Of a stretch of DNA of 64,000 nucleotides, positions 8,948 to 18,602 are shown piece by piece (positions within the stretch are counted from its first letter, which is position 1; every line of letters begins with the position of its first letter). A program made the translations under genes and the position numbers. Source of the stretch: Billgrantia pellis (GTDB taxonomy: Bacteria; Pseudomonadota; Gammaproteobacteria; Pseudomonadales; Halomonadaceae); the NCBI RefSeq assembly GCF_008297955.1, contig NZ_VTPY01000002.1:1-64000 (forward strand). Reading direction: 5' to 3'. Below the pieces are notes generated by a model. The model had not been told where the DNA came from and did not search any database. It saw only the letters and a program-made list of their open reading frames with translations.

Positions 8948-9985
8948 ATGATGCACAATGACCGTTTGATCGCCGCCGACGAGCGTGAGGGCGAGAATCG
9001 CGTCGACCATGCGATCCGGCCCAAGCGCCTGGCCGAATATATCGGTCAGCCGCGCGTGCGCGAGCAGCTCGAAATATTCATCACCGCCGCGCGGGGTCGC
9101 GACGAGAGTCTCGATCATACGCTGGTGTTCGGCCCGCCGGGGCTTGGCAAGACGACCCTGGCCAATATCATCGCCACCGAGATGGGGGTAGGGCTCAAGT
9201 CCACCTCCGGGCCGGTGTTGGAACGTGCCGGGGACTTGGCGGCCATGCTCACCAATCTACAGCCGGGCGACGTACTGTTCATCGACGAGATTCATCGGTT
9301 GTCACCGGTGGTGGAGGAGATCCTCTATCCCGCCATGGAGGACTTCCAGCTCGATATCGTCATCGGCGAAGGGCCGGCGGCGCGCTCGATCAAGCTTGAC
9401 CTGCCCCGCTTCACGCTGGTGGGAGCGACCACGCGCGCGGGCTTGCTGACCTCGCCGCTGCGCGATCGCTTCGGTATCGTGCAACGTCTCGAATTCTATG
9501 CCATCGACGAACTTACCGAGATCGTCGCGCGCTCGGCGCGCCTGCTCGGCGTCGAGGCCGATCGTGAAGGCGCTCACGAGGTGGCACGCCGTTCGCGGGG
9601 CACGCCGCGTATCGCCAACCGGCTCCTGCGTCGAGTTCGCGATTTCGCTCAGGTGCGTGCCGATGGGCGAGTCGATGCAGGCATCGCCGACCAGGCGCTG
9701 AACATGTTGCACGTCGATCACCACGGTTTGGATCACATGGACCGGCGCCTGCTGCTGGCCATGATCGAGAAGTTCGACGGTGGTCCGGTCGGAATCGATT
9801 CACTGGCGGCAGCGATCGGCGAGGAGCGCGACACCATCGAGGACGTCATCGAGCCCTACCTGATCCAGCAAGGTCTGATGATGCGTACGGCACGTGGGCG
9901 GGTGGTGACTCGCCAGGCCTGGCAGCACTTCGGTCTGGTGCCGCACGAACAGTCCGTTGAGGCTGGCGGCGAGGTGCGTCCGTGA
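8948..9985 (+). CDS. ruvB: Holliday junction DNA helicase subunit RuvB
   Basis: AAA+ motor for branch migration. Walker [12 protein letters not shown], Walker [10 protein letters not shown] and the sensor region [17 protein letters not shown] are intact, followed by the winged-helix domain. The start is uncertain: ATG at 8948 or 8951, or GTG at 8939; I take 8948 because RuvB proteins usually begin close to the DRLIAAD segment. The stop overlaps the GTG start of ybgC (GTGA overlap), implying translational coupling into the tol-pal group. Confidence 0.95.
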   Translation: MMHNDRLIAADEREGENRVDHAIRPKRLAEYIGQPRVREQLEIFITAARGRDESLDHTLVFGPPGLGKTTLANIIATEMGVGLKSTSGPVLERAGDLAAMLTNLQPGDVLFIDEIHRLSPVVEEILYPAMEDFQLDIVIGEGPAARSIKLDLPRFTLVGATTRAGLLTSPLRDRFGIVQRLEFYAIDELTEIVARSARLLGVEADREGAHEVARRSRGTPRIANRLLRRVRDFAQVRADGRVDAGIADQALNMLHVDHHGLDHMDRRLLLAMIEKFDGGPVGIDSLAAAIGEERDTIEDVIEPYLIQQGLMMRTARGRVVTRQAWQHFGLVPHEQSVEAGGEVRP

Positions 9986-10377
9986 GCGAGTTCCGATTGC
10001 CGATACGTGTCTACATCGAGGATACCGATGCCGGCGGCATCGTCTACTACGTCAATTATTTCAAGTATATGGAGCGGGCGCGCAGTGAATGGCTGCGCCA
10101 CCACGGCATGACTCAGCGTGAGCTGCTCGACGCCGGCATTCAGCTGGTGGTGCATCGCCTGGAGTGCCGCTATGCCAAGCCCGCCCGACTTGACGACGAG
10201 CTGAGTGTCAGCGCCGTCGTCGCATCGCACGGACGCTGCCGAATGCGTTTCGCTCAAGCAGTGTGGCGTGGCGGGGAACCCTTGTGCGAGGCCCGAGTCG
10301 ACATCGCCTGTCTGGATGCCGCTCGCCTCAGACCCACATCATGGCCGCAGGCGATCGCCTCGGTCCTCAACGGTTAA
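9982..10377 (+). CDS. ybgC: Tol-Pal-associated acyl-CoA thioesterase YbgC
   Basis: Hot-dog-fold thioesterase of 131 aa, first gene of the tol-pal cluster. The family signature [20 protein letters not shown] is at residues 13-32, containing the catalytic aspartate. The GTG start at 9982 overlaps the ruvB stop by four bases. In Escherichia coli YbgC acts on short acyl-CoA or acyl-ACP and sits in the same operon position; the physiological substrate here is unknown. Confidence 0.94.
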   Translation: MSEFRLPIRVYIEDTDAGGIVYYVNYFKYMERARSEWLRHHGMTQRELLDAGIQLVVHRLECRYAKPARLDDELSVSAVVASHGRCRMRFAQAVWRGGEPLCEARVDIACLDAARLRPTSWPQAIASVLNG

Positions 10378-10399
10378 CCCAAGATCAACGAGGATGCCC

Positions 10400-11089
10400 G
10401 TGAACGACTCCATGTCCATACCCCATTTGATCATGAGTGCCAGCACCATGGTGCAGTTGGTCATGTTGATCCTGGTGATCGGCTCGATCCTCTCCTGGAT
10501 CGTGATCTTCCAGCGCACCTTCGTGCTACGCCGCGCACGTCAGGCACACCAGAACTTCGAGGAGCGCTTCTGGTCGGGTGTCGACCTCAACGAGCTGTAT
10601 CGCGAAACGCCCTCCGAGCAGGAAACTCAGGGCGCCGAGCACGTCTTCCGCGCCGGTTTTCGTGAGTTCAACCGCCTGGTGCCCAAGACCAAGAGCCCCG
10701 ATGCCATTCTCGACGGCGTCCAGCGCAGCATGCGGGTGGCGTGGTCGCGCGAGGAGGAACGCCTGACGCTACACCTGGTGTTCCTCGCCACCGTGGCCTC
10801 GGCGAGCCCCTACATTGGTCTGTTCGGCACCGTATGGGGCATTATGGGCTCCTTCCAGTCGCTCTCCATGGCACAGCAGGCCACCCTCGCCACCGTGGCG
10901 CCGTGGATCGCCGAGGCGCTGATCGCCACGGCCATGGGCCTGTTCGCCGCCATTCCCGCCGTCATTTTCTACAATCGGCTGTCGTCTGAATCGGGAAGGC
11001 TGCTGGGCAAGTACGAGGACTTCGCCGAAGAGTTCCACTCCATCCTGCATCGCAATCTGCAGGGTCGTGGCGAAGCCGTCGGCGCCTGA
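10400..11089 (+). CDS. tolQ: Tol-Pal system proton-channel subunit TolQ
   Basis: Inner-membrane subunit of the TolQR motor, which couples proton flow to TolA movement during outer-membrane constriction. The 229-aa protein has one N-terminal transmembrane helix (about 16-38) and two further helices after a large cytoplasmic loop, including the conserved [14 protein letters not shown] and PAVIFYNRL segments. I prefer the GTG at 10400 because AACGAGG lies 6 bases upstream of it; ATG at 10394 and 10412 are alternatives. Confidence 0.95.
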   Translation: MNDSMSIPHLIMSASTMVQLVMLILVIGSILSWIVIFQRTFVLRRARQAHQNFEERFWSGVDLNELYRETPSEQETQGAEHVFRAGFREFNRLVPKTKSPDAILDGVQRSMRVAWSREEERLTLHLVFLATVASASPYIGLFGTVWGIMGSFQSLSMAQQATLATVAPWIAEALIATAMGLFAAIPAVIFYNRLSSESGRLLGKYEDFAEEFHSILHRNLQGRGEAVGA

Positions 11090-11101
11090 GGGGATCGCAC
11101 G

Positions 11102-11539
11102 ATGCATGGACCGTTCAATCGCGGCGGACGCCGCAAGCCGATGGGGGAGATCAATGTCGTCCCCTTCATCGATGTCATGCTGGTACTGCTGGTGATCTTC
11201 ATGATCACCGCGCCCATGCTGACTCAGGGCGTACAGGTCGAGCTCCCCCAGGTCACCTCCGAGCCGATCGACGCACAGGAGGATCGCGAACCGATCATCG
11301 TCTCGGTGGATCGCGAAGGCGAGTACTTCCTGTCGATTGGCGGCGAGGAGATGACGGTGGACCTCGATGAGCTCGCCGATCGAGTGATCATCTTGCTGGA
11401 GCGCCAGCCGGGAACCCCGGTCATGGTGCGAGGGGATCGTTTCGTGCCCTATGGCGAGATCGTATCCCTGATGAGCACCCTGCAAGTGGCAGGAGTGGGT
11501 AACGTCGGGCTGATTTCCGAGCCGCCGCCGCGTGACTGA
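11102..11539 (+). CDS. tolR: Tol-Pal system subunit TolR
   Basis: ExbD/TolR-family protein of 145 aa with a single N-terminal transmembrane helix and a periplasmic domain. The channel aspartate is D24 within [17 protein letters not shown], equivalent to D23 of E. coli TolR. It lies 12 bases after tolQ and its 3' end runs into the upstream reading frame of tolA. Confidence 0.96.
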   Translation: MHGPFNRGGRRKPMGEINVVPFIDVMLVLLVIFMITAPMLTQGVQVELPQVTSEPIDAQEDREPIIVSVDREGEYFLSIGGEEMTVDLDELADRVIILLERQPGTPVMVRGDRFVPYGEIVSLMSTLQVAGVGNVGLISEPPPRD

Positions 11540-11555
11540 GAGACGAGGAGACGTG

Positions 11556-12710
11556 ATGGCTCGAAAGCAACGGGGCGTGGGCAGGCGACGGCAAAGACCC
11601 GTCGGCTACGGCCTGCCGACGCTGCTCGCCATCGGCCTGCATGTGCTGATTCTGGTGCTCAGCGTGGTGACGTTACCTCAGCGGCAGCCGGACGAACCGG
11701 AAACTTCGTCCATCGTTCAGGCCACGCTCGTCAGTACCGAAACGGCAACCGACCAGGCACAGCGTGCCGAGGAGGCGCGTTCACGCGCCGCCGAACGCCA
11801 GGCTGAGGAAGAGGCTCAGCAGGAGCGGGAAGAAGAGGCCCGGCAGCAGGAAGAGGAACGGGCCCGTCAGGCCGAGGAAGCGTCTCGTGCCGAGCGCGAA
11901 GCGGCGGAAGAGCAGGAGCGTGCGGCACGCGAGGAGGAGGCTCGCCGGCTTCGAGAGGCCCGTGAAGCCGCCGAGGAGGAAGCCCGGCGACGCGCCGAGG
12001 AGGCCGAGCGGCAGGCCCAACTGCGTCAGGAGCAGGAAGCCGAGAGACAGCGACAACAGGAGGCGGCGGCAGAGGCCGAGCGCCAGCGCCAACTGGAGGA
12101 GCAGCGCCGCCGCGAGGAGGAAGAGGCCCGCCGCCAGCAGGAGGCCGAGGAGCAGCGCCGCCGCGAGGAGGAAGAGGCCCGCCGCCAGCAGGAGGCCGAA
12201 GAGCAGCGCCGCCGCGAGGAGGAAGAGGCCCGCCGCCAGCAGGAGGCCGAGGAGCAGCGCCGCCGCGAGGAGGAAGAGGCCCGCCGCCAGCAGGAGGCCG
12301 AGGAGCAACGCCGCCGCGAGGAGGAAGCCAGGCGTGCTGCGGAAGCCGCCAGCCAAGGCCTCGAGCGCGCCATCGAAGGTGAGTCGGATGCCGTGGCCAA
12401 CGCACGCCAGGCGCAGGAGGCGGCTAACAGCTTCATCAACCTGGTGCGCCGAGCGGTGGAGCAGGCGTGGGTCATTCCGCCGGGAGCGGGCAATGACATG
12501 GCCGCCACTGTCCAGGTGCAGCTGGGTCCCTCGGGTGAGTTGTTTGGCGCTACCATTACCCAGAGTAGCGGAGATGGCAGTTTCGATCGCTCCGCGGTAC
12601 AGGCAGTGGAAGCCGCCGCACCGTTCAGCGAGCTGCGCCAGCTACCCGCAATGGCGCAACGTGACTTCCGCCGGTTCAATCTGCGATTCACACCAGGAGA
12701 TGTACGCTGA
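11556..12710 (+). CDS. tolA: Tol-Pal system protein TolA
   Basis: Inner-membrane-anchored rod that crosses the periplasm to reach TolB and Pal. The 384-aa protein has a transmembrane helix near residues 18-40 ([16 protein letters not shown]), a very long Glu/Arg/Gln/Ala helix (about 60-285) and a C-terminal domain ([13 protein letters not shown] onward). The helix includes four identical 17-residue units and a partial fifth. The ATG at 11556 is preceded by GAGGAG; an in-frame start at 11532 overlaps tolR. The stop overlaps the tolB ATG by one base. Confidence 0.95.
   Translation: MARKQRGVGRRRQRPVGYGLPTLLAIGLHVLILVLSVVTLPQRQPDEPETSSIVQATLVSTETATDQAQRAEEARSRAAERQAEEEAQQEREEEARQQEEERARQAEEASRAEREAAEEQERAAREEEARRLREAREAAEEEARRRAEEAERQAQLRQEQEAERQRQQEAAAEAERQRQLEEQRRREEEEARRQQEAEEQRRREEEEARRQQEAEEQRRREEEEARRQQEAEEQRRREEEEARRQQEAEEQRRREEEARRAAEAASQGLERAIEGESDAVANARQAQEAANSFINLVRRAVEQAWVIPPGAGNDMAATVQVQLGPSGELFGATITQSSGDGSFDRSAVQAVEAAAPFSELRQLPAMAQRDFRRFNLRFTPGDVR
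12096..12326 (+). repeat. 51-bp tandem repeat in the tolA helix region
   Basis: Four near-perfect 51-base copies start at 12096, 12147, 12198 and 12249, with a 27-base partial fifth at 12300. Each encodes [17 protein letters not shown]. Only rare silent changes (such as GAG to GAA at 12198) separate the copies, pointing to recent expansion. Confidence 0.95.
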
Positions 12711-13999
12711 TGAAAGCTCTGATGACCGCCTGGCTGAGTGCCATGTTGCTGATGCTCAGCACGCTGGCCCAGGCCGACCTCACCATCGAGATCACGCGAG
12801 GCAGCGATCGCGCCACGCCTATCGCCATCGTGCCCTTCGCCGCCGATGGCGAAAGCCTGTCCGAGGATGTGGCGCAGATCGTCAGCGACGACCTGGAGCG
12901 TAGCGGATTTTTCGATCCTCTCGACCGGGAAGCGATGTACGATCGCCCCAGCAGCGGCGACGAGGTGCGCTATGGTCAGTGGAGCGCACTGGACGTTCGC
13001 TACATGGTTGTCGGTCGGGTCAGCCGCGAAGGGAATGGTTACCGTATCCGCTATGAGCTGCTGGACGTCAGTGGCCAGCGTCGCATGTTGGGCGAGAACG
13101 TTACCGCCGGTGACAGCGAGCTACGCGGCGCGGCGCACTACATCAGCGACCAGATTTTCGAGGCGGTCACGGGCATTCGCGGAGCCTTCTCCACGCGCAT
13201 TGCCTACGTCACCGCCCAAGGTGCCGAGAATGACCGTCAATTCACGCTCTATGTGGCCGATGCGGACGGTCATAATAGCCAGCAGATTCTGAACTCGCGC
13301 GAGCCGATTCTGTCGCCGGCCTGGTCGCCGGATGGGCGCAAGCTGGCCTATGTCTCGTTCGAATCCGGCCGGCCGGCCATCTACGTGCAGGAGGTGGTCA
13401 GCGGACAGCGTGTGCAGTTGACCAACTTCGAGGGGCTCAACGGCGCACCGTCCTGGTCGCCCGACGGACGTCGCCTGGCCATGACGCTGTCCAAGGACGG
13501 CCAGCCTGATATTTATGTGATGGATATCGCATCGCGCAATCTCGAGCGCATCACCAACAGCTCGAGCATCGATACCGAGCCTTCCTGGGCACCGGATGGG
13601 CGTAGCCTGCTCTTTACCTCCGATCGTAGCGGCGGCCCGCAGCTTTATCGCTATCGCTTCGGCAGTGGGGAGGCGGAGCGCTTGACGTTCACCGGCAATT
13701 ACAACGCCCGGGGGCGCTTCTCTCCGGACGGCGAAGCGATCTTCATGATCCATCGCGGCAACAACGGCTTCCAAGTCGCACGTCAGGATCTGGATTCCGA
13801 CCGGCTGGTCGTGCTGAGTGACTCACGCCTGGATGAGTCGCCTAGTGTTGCGCCCAACGGGACCATGGTAATCTTCGCCACCCAGCAAGGAAACAGCGGG
13901 GTGTTGGGGGCCGTATCGGCCGATGGACGAGCGTCCTACCGGCTGCCATCGGCGCAGGGTGACGTACGCGAACCCGCGTGGTCACCGTTTCTGAACTGA
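12710..13999 (+). CDS. tolB: Tol-Pal system beta-propeller protein TolB
   Basis: Periplasmic protein that links Pal and TolA. The 429-aa precursor has a signal peptide ending near STLAQA at residue 22, an N-terminal domain, and a six-bladed propeller with repeated blade motifs such as [30 protein letters not shown] and [15 protein letters not shown]. Length is close to E. coli TolB. Its ATG overlaps the last base of the tolA stop (TGATG). Confidence 0.96.
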   Translation: MKALMTAWLSAMLLMLSTLAQADLTIEITRGSDRATPIAIVPFAADGESLSEDVAQIVSDDLERSGFFDPLDREAMYDRPSSGDEVRYGQWSALDVRYMVVGRVSREGNGYRIRYELLDVSGQRRMLGENVTAGDSELRGAAHYISDQIFEAVTGIRGAFSTRIAYVTAQGAENDRQFTLYVADADGHNSQQILNSREPILSPAWSPDGRKLAYVSFESGRPAIYVQEVVSGQRVQLTNFEGLNGAPSWSPDGRRLAMTLSKDGQPDIYVMDIASRNLERITNSSSIDTEPSWAPDGRSLLFTSDRSGGPQLYRYRFGSGEAERLTFTGNYNARGRFSPDGEAIFMIHRGNNGFQVARQDLDSDRLVVLSDSRLDESPSVAPNGTMVIFATQQGNSGVLGAVSADGRASYRLPSAQGDVREPAWSPFLN

Positions 14000-14036
14000 A
14001 CGTAATGTGTCATTCGAATCCTTTGAGGAGTTGACG

Positions 14037-14573
14037 ATGCAATTCAAGTCGCATGCCAGGACCCTGGCGATCGCCCTGTCTCTGGCCCTCGTGGCCGGCT
14101 GCTCCAGCACCGGTGGCAGCCGTGATGGATCCATGGATGGCACGGGTACCGGCGGGGCCGCCGGTAGCGGCGCCGCTGGCAGCGGACAAGTCAGCGGCTC
14201 CGGCGTCAGTGGTGACCGCGCCGGTCAGCAGGCCGACGGGCGTATCCCCGAAGTTCGTACGATTTATTTCGATTACGACCGCGACAATATTCGGCCGGAA
14301 TTCGAATCGGTGCTGGTGGCGCATTCACGCTATCTGCGCTCCAACCCGAGCGTTCGAGTCGTGCTGCAGGGCCATACCGACGAGCGAGGCACTCGCGAAT
14401 ACAACCTGGCGCTTGGCGAGCGTCGCGCCAAGTCGGTGCAGCGGTTCCTCGAGGTGCAGGGGGTTTCTCCGTCGCAGCTCGAAATCGTCAGCTACGGCGA
14501 GGAGCGTCCGGCGGCGCGGGGCAGCAGCGATGACGCGCATGCCCAGAACCGTCGCGTCGTCTTTGCCTACTGA
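14037..14573 (+). CDS. pal: Peptidoglycan-associated lipoprotein Pal
   Basis: Outer-membrane lipoprotein that binds peptidoglycan. The 178-aa precursor has a lipobox LVAGC with the lipidated cysteine near residue 22, a Gly/Ser-rich linker (about 25-65), and an OmpA-like domain with TIYFDYDRDNIRPE and the peptidoglycan-binding segment LQGHTDERGTREYNLALGERRA. The ATG at 14037 follows GAGGAGTTGACG; an upstream in-frame ATG at 14007 would place ten residues before the signal peptide. Confidence 0.96.
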   Translation: MQFKSHARTLAIALSLALVAGCSSTGGSRDGSMDGTGTGGAAGSGAAGSGQVSGSGVSGDRAGQQADGRIPEVRTIYFDYDRDNIRPEFESVLVAHSRYLRSNPSVRVVLQGHTDERGTREYNLALGERRAKSVQRFLEVQGVSPSQLEIVSYGEERPAARGSSDDAHAQNRRVVFAY

Positions 14574-14607
14574 ATCGAACGGCGCGCATGCGCCGATGGA
14601 GTGATGC

Positions 14608-15378
14608 ATGAGACACAGTCTGAAAAGGCTGTGCGGCGCGGGAGCCCTGGTGCTCCCGCTGTCCGTGATAAGCCTAGCCGAAGCCCAGCAGCGCCCCATC
14701 GTGGAAGACCGTACGGCTCAGCCGCGCGGTTTCCTCGATCAGGCCGAGGTGCGCGAGGAGGCGGGTGGCAGTCTGGTGCTGTTCAATCAAGTGCAGGAAA
14801 ACCAGCAGGAAATCCAGCGCCTACGTGGCCAGATCGAAGAGCTGCGACATCAGCTCGAGCAACTACGTAGCCAGACTCGGCAACAATACCTCGACCTGGA
14901 CGAGCGGTTGATGGCCGGCAGCGCCGGCATCGAGTCGCGTCCGGAAGTGGATGAGGAGTCGGCCCGCCAGGTAGCGCAAACTCCGTCCCCCAGCGGTAAC
15001 AGCGCGGAAGCGCAGGAGGCCTATCAGGCAGCATTCGCCAAGGTCCAGGCCCGTGAATTCGACGAGGCGATCGCCGCCTTCGAAGGCTTCGTCGCCCAAT
15101 ATCCCGACACCAGTTTGACCGCCAATGGCTATTACTGGCTGGGCGAGCTGCATTCGGCAGAAGGTAACCTGGAAGAGGCGGAAACAGCCTTCCGCCAGGT
15201 CATCGACAATCACGCCCAGAGCAGCAAGCTTCCCGATGCACTCTACAAGCTCGGTCTGATCAAGGCGCGCCAGGGTCGTATCGACGAGAGCCGGGAGCTG
15301 CTGGAGCGGGTCCGTGACGACTATCCTGATAGTAGCGCCGCCGGGCTTGCCAATGACTTCCTGCGCCAGTCCCTCTAG
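14608..15378 (+). CDS. cpoB: Cell division coordinator CpoB (YbgF)
   Basis: Periplasmic TPR protein that coordinates Tol function with PBP1B peptidoglycan synthesis in E. coli. The 256-aa precursor has a signal peptide (cleavage likely after SLAEA, residue 26), a trimerisation coiled coil (QENQQEIQRLRGQIEELRHQ, about 54-90), a linker and C-terminal TPR repeats (AYQAAFAKVQAREFDEAIAA; YWLGELHSAEGNLEEAETAF). It closes the tol-pal cluster. Confidence 0.94.
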   Translation: MRHSLKRLCGAGALVLPLSVISLAEAQQRPIVEDRTAQPRGFLDQAEVREEAGGSLVLFNQVQENQQEIQRLRGQIEELRHQLEQLRSQTRQQYLDLDERLMAGSAGIESRPEVDEESARQVAQTPSPSGNSAEAQEAYQAAFAKVQAREFDEAIAAFEGFVAQYPDTSLTANGYYWLGELHSAEGNLEEAETAFRQVIDNHAQSSKLPDALYKLGLIKARQGRIDESRELLERVRDDYPDSSAAGLANDFLRQSL

Positions 15379-15403
15379 GCCGGCCTCGTGAAAAGGAGCC
15401 AAG

Positions 15404-16162
15404 ATGAGCTGCAAGATCGATTACGCGGCGCCTGCCGATCTGCTACGCGACCGCGTCATTCTGGTGACGGGGGCAGGTGACGGCATCGGTCGCGCCGCCG
15501 CTCTGGCCTTCGCCGCCCATGGCGCCACGGTGATCCTGCTGGGTCGTACCATCGATAAGCTGGAGCGCGTCTACGACGAGATCGAGGCTACGGGTGGCCC
15601 TCAGCCGGCCATCTTCCCGCTCAATTTCGAGGGGGCGACGCTCAAGGATTACCACGACATGACCGAGACGCTCGACAAGGAGTTCGGCCGGCTCGACGGT
15701 ATCCTGCACAACGCCGGAATGTTGGGGCGTATCACTCCCTTCGAGCAGTACAACCCCGAACTCTGGTCACAGGTCATGCAGGTCAATATCAACGGTCCGA
15801 TCTGGATGACCCAGGCGCTGCTGCCGCTGCTGAAAGCCTCCGACGATGCCTCGCTGATTTTCACGTCGTCCAGCGTGGGGCGCCGCGGACGTGCCTACTG
15901 GGGAGCCTATGCCGTCTCGAAGTTCGCTACCGAAGGCTTCATGGAAGTTCTGGCCGAGGAGCTCGAGCACCTGGGGACGATTCGCGTTAACACGCTAAAC
16001 CCCGGTGCTACCCGTACGAAGATGCGCGCTACCGCCTACCCTGGCGAGGATGCCGATACCCTCCGCACTCCCGAGGAGATCATGCCCACCTACCTGTGGC
16101 TGATGGGGCCGGATAGCCGGGGTCACAATGGCGAGCGGTTCGACGCGCAGCCGCCCCGGTGA
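15404..16162 (+). CDS. yciK: YciK-family short-chain dehydrogenase/reductase
   Basis: NAD(P)-dependent oxidoreductase of 252 aa, close to E. coli YciK. It has the cofactor motif TGAGDGIGRAAALAF (about 22-36) and the catalytic Ser-Tyr-Lys set in SSVGRRGRAYWGAYAVSKFA. Substrate unknown. In Pseudomonas the orthologue follows ubiG and mupP on the same strand; here it faces those genes with 17 bases between stops, so synteny is kept but orientation differs. Confidence 0.88.
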   Translation: MSCKIDYAAPADLLRDRVILVTGAGDGIGRAAALAFAAHGATVILLGRTIDKLERVYDEIEATGGPQPAIFPLNFEGATLKDYHDMTETLDKEFGRLDGILHNAGMLGRITPFEQYNPELWSQVMQVNINGPIWMTQALLPLLKASDDASLIFTSSSVGRRGRAYWGAYAVSKFATEGFMEVLAEELEHLGTIRVNTLNPGATRTKMRATAYPGEDADTLRTPEEIMPTYLWLMGPDSRGHNGERFDAQPPR

Positions 16163-16179
16163 CCCATGGCTGCACGGGT

Positions 16180-16842
16180 TCAGGCTGACTTGAGCAGCGC
16201 TTCCACCAATGAGTCGCAGGTTTCGAACCAGAGATCGGCCGGCCAGCTGCGATAGTCGTCGCCTTCTTCGATATAGCCGTAACCGACGGCCACGGCGGTC
16301 ATGCAGGCGGCGCGCGCCGCCTGCATGTCGCGCACGTGGTCGCCGATGTACCAGCAACTGCCGGGAGGCACATCCAGTTGGCATGCCGCCGCCAGCAGCG
16401 GCTCGGGCGAAGGTTTCCTGACCGGAAGATCATCGGCACAGAGCAGGGCGCCGGGCCGTAATCCCAGCGCATCGACCAGCGGCTCGGCGTAGGCGCGCGG
16501 CTTGTTGGTGACGATTCCCCAAGGACGACGGCGCGCCTCGCAGTCCGCCAGCAGGCGGTCCAGGTGGGGGAAAAGGCAGCTCTCCACGGCCACGGCTTCG
16601 CCGTAGGCGTCCAACAGAAACTGTCGTGCTGTGTCATGTTCCGGGTGGCGCTTATCCAGGCCGAGCGCCAGTGTCACCAGGGCACTGCCACCATTCGATA
16701 CCTGGGGACGGATCGCCGCATAGGGCAGCGGCGCAAGGCCATGGTGGGCTCGCAGAGCATTGGTGGCCCGTGCCAAGTCGGGGGCGGTATCGACCAAGGT
16801 GCCGTCGAGATCGAACAGCAGGGCGCGCGGTGACTTCGTCAT
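16180..16842 (-). CDS. mupP: HAD-superfamily phosphatase, probable MurNAc-6-P phosphatase MupP
   Basis: HAD hydrolase of 220 aa with motif [16 protein letters not shown] (nucleophile D11, acid D13), a small helical cap, and later motifs VTNKP and the [11 protein letters not shown] acidic loop. Generic annotation would be phosphoglycolate phosphatase. Because it follows ubiG with a start-stop overlap and neighbours yciK, as PA3172 does in Pseudomonas, MupP (peptidoglycan recycling, MurNAc-6-P dephosphorylation) is more likely. The ATG at 16842 was chosen because longer frames run into ubiG. Confidence 0.82.
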   Translation of the reverse strand: MTKSPRALLFDLDGTLVDTAPDLARATNALRAHHGLAPLPYAAIRPQVSNGGSALVTLALGLDKRHPEHDTARQFLLDAYGEAVAVESCLFPHLDRLLADCEARRRPWGIVTNKPRAYAEPLVDALGLRPGALLCADDLPVRKPSPEPLLAAACQLDVPPGSCWYIGDHVRDMQAARAACMTAVAVGYGYIEEGDDYRSWPADLWFETCDSLVEALLKSA

Positions 16843-17558
16843 GCCGTCTCCCGGCGGCAATGCATCAGGTAGTTGACCGAGACGTCGCGAGGTGCGAGCC
16901 GGTAGCGGCGCGTAAGCGGATTGTAGGTGAGGCCGCTCTGCTCGCGCACGTCGAGCCCCTGCTCGCGACACCATCCTGCCAGCTCCGAGGGGCGGATGAA
17001 TTTGCGATATTCATGCGTGCCGCGAGGCAGCATCTGGAGCAGGTACTCGGCGCCGACGATGGCTAGGGCATAGGCCTTGGGGTTGCGATTGATCGTCGAA
17101 AAGAACAGGTGACCGCCGGGCTTGACCAAGGCGGCGCAGGCGTGAATGACCGAGCCGGGATCGGGCACGTGCTCCAGCATTTCCATGCAGGTCACCACAT
17201 CGTAGTGGCCGGGCTGCTCCATGGCCAACGCTTCGGCGCTGACCTGGCGATATTCGACATCCACGCCGCTTTCCAGCGCATGCAAGCGGGCCACGCCGAG
17301 CGGTGCCTCGCCCATGTCGATGCCCGTTACGTGCGCACCGCGATGGGCCATGGCCTCGGCCAGGATACCGCCCCCGCAGCCAACGTCGAGTACCTTGCGC
17401 CCCGCCAATCCACAGCGCGCATCGATGAAATCCAGGCGTAGCGGATTGATGTCGTGCAGCGGCTTGAATTCGCTGTGCGGATCCCACCAGCGACTGGCCA
17501 GCGCCTCGAACTTGGCGATCTCGCCCTGATCGACATTGGGATGGAGGCTTGCGCTCAT
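16839..17558 (-). CDS. ubiG: Ubiquinone biosynthesis O-methyltransferase UbiG
   Basis: SAM-dependent methyltransferase acting at both O-methylation steps of ubiquinone synthesis. The 239-aa protein has the UbiG N terminus ([23 protein letters not shown]), SAM motif [16 protein letters not shown] (about 58-73) and the [10 protein letters not shown] region. The ATG at 17558 starts [14 protein letters not shown], the conserved beginning; an upstream start at 17618 is less likely. Its stop overlaps the mupP start by four bases. Confidence 0.95.
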   Translation of the reverse strand: MSASLHPNVDQGEIAKFEALASRWWDPHSEFKPLHDINPLRLDFIDARCGLAGRKVLDVGCGGGILAEAMAHRGAHVTGIDMGEAPLGVARLHALESGVDVEYRQVSAEALAMEQPGHYDVVTCMEMLEHVPDPGSVIHACAALVKPGGHLFFSTINRNPKAYALAIVGAEYLLQMLPRGTHEYRKFIRPSELAGWCREQGLDVREQSGLTYNPLTRRYRLAPRDVSVNYLMHCRRETA

Positions 17559-17576
17559 GTGGTCTCTCCGTGTGAA

Positions 17577-17605
17577 TTGGTCTGTCGCCCTGGCAACATT
17601 ATTTA
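17577..17605 (+). promoter_or_regulatory. Putative galU promoter
   Basis: TTGGTC (17577-17582) and TATTTA (17600-17605) are 17 bases apart in the divergent ubiG-galU space, about 107 bases before the galU ATG. Hexamer matches are moderate. Confidence 0.35.
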
Positions 17606-17711
17606 CCTTCGGTATCATGCTCTATTCTACCCGTAGCTGCCCGGGCTTTCCCATGACGGAAAGGGTGACGGGTCCGGGCGGAGTCATTCATCCATTGACA
17701 AGGAAGGCACC

Positions 17712-18602
17712 ATGATTCGCAAGGCCGTATTGCCTGTAGCCGGTTTCGGAACCCGCTGCCTGCCGGCTTCCAAGGCGATTCCCAAGGAGATGATCACCAT
17801 CGTCGACCGCCCCGTGATCCAGTACGTGGTCAACGAAGCGGTGGCGGCCGGCATTCGCGATATCGTGCTGGTGACCCATGCCAGCAAGAGCGCCATCGAG
17901 AACCACTTCGACACGCATTATGAGCTCGAAGCGACGCTCGCGGCGAAGAACAAGCAGGAACTGCTGGACGAGTTGCACGCAATCGTACCCGACGACGTCA
18001 ATATCATCAGCGTGCGCCAGCATGAACCGCTGGGTCTCGGACACGCCGTGCTCTGCGCGCGTCCCGTGATCGGCGACGACGCGCCCTTCGCCGTGCTGTT
18101 GCCCGATGTGCTGGTCGACGATGAAGGCCTGCCGCGCAACGATCTGGCGGGGATGCTCGATGCCTATGAAGCCAGCGGTCGCTCGCAGTTGATGGTCGAG
18201 GAGGTACCGTGGGAGCAAGTGCATAAGTACGGTATCGTCAAACCGGAGAGCGACCCGCCGTCCGCCGGGGAGTCGTGCCCCCTGGCCGGTGTGGTGGAGA
18301 AGCCGGCGCGCGAAGAGGCACCGTCCAATCTGGCCGTGATAGGGCGCTACGTACTGCCGGGCAGCATCTTCGCCCTGTTGGCCGAAACACCGCCCGGTGC
18401 CGGTAACGAGATCCAGTTGACCGATGCCATCGAGACGCTGCGCCGCGATGCCGGCGTCGATGCCTGGCGCATGCGCGGCAAGACCTACGACTGTGGTCAT
18501 CAGCTCGGCTATCTCGAGGCCACGCTCGCTTATGCCCGTCGCCATCCGCGCTTCGGCGAGGGTTTCCGTGAGCTTCTCGCTCGCTACAGCAAAGCGGAGT
18601 GA
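17712..18602 (+). CDS. galU: UTP-glucose-1-phosphate uridylyltransferase GalU
   Basis: Makes UDP-glucose for envelope polysaccharides. The 296-aa protein begins MIRKAVLPVAGFGTRCLPASK, the nucleotide-binding signature of GalU, and retains IPKEM, the GLGHAVLCA segment, and VVEKP. Length matches bacterial GalU. AAGGAAGG precedes the ATG. Its end overlaps the start of the UDP-glucose-dehydrogenase-like gene by four bases, so the two are translated together. Confidence 0.96.
   Translation: MIRKAVLPVAGFGTRCLPASKAIPKEMITIVDRPVIQYVVNEAVAAGIRDIVLVTHASKSAIENHFDTHYELEATLAAKNKQELLDELHAIVPDDVNIISVRQHEPLGLGHAVLCARPVIGDDAPFAVLLPDVLVDDEGLPRNDLAGMLDAYEASGRSQLMVEEVPWEQVHKYGIVKPESDPPSAGESCPLAGVVEKPAREEAPSNLAVIGRYVLPGSIFALLAETPPGAGNEIQLTDAIETLRRDAGVDAWRMRGKTYDCGHQLGYLEATLAYARRHPRFGEGFRELLARYSKAE

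Noticed and set aside
12096..12326. Tandem repeat considered as a CRISPR-like array
   Set aside because: Copies are directly adjacent without unique spacers and keep the tolA reading frame.
11764..12903. Arg/Pro-rich frames in other phases over the tolA repeats
   Set aside because: They arise from the 51-bp repeat read in other frames, and the tolA frame alone has domain structure at both ends.
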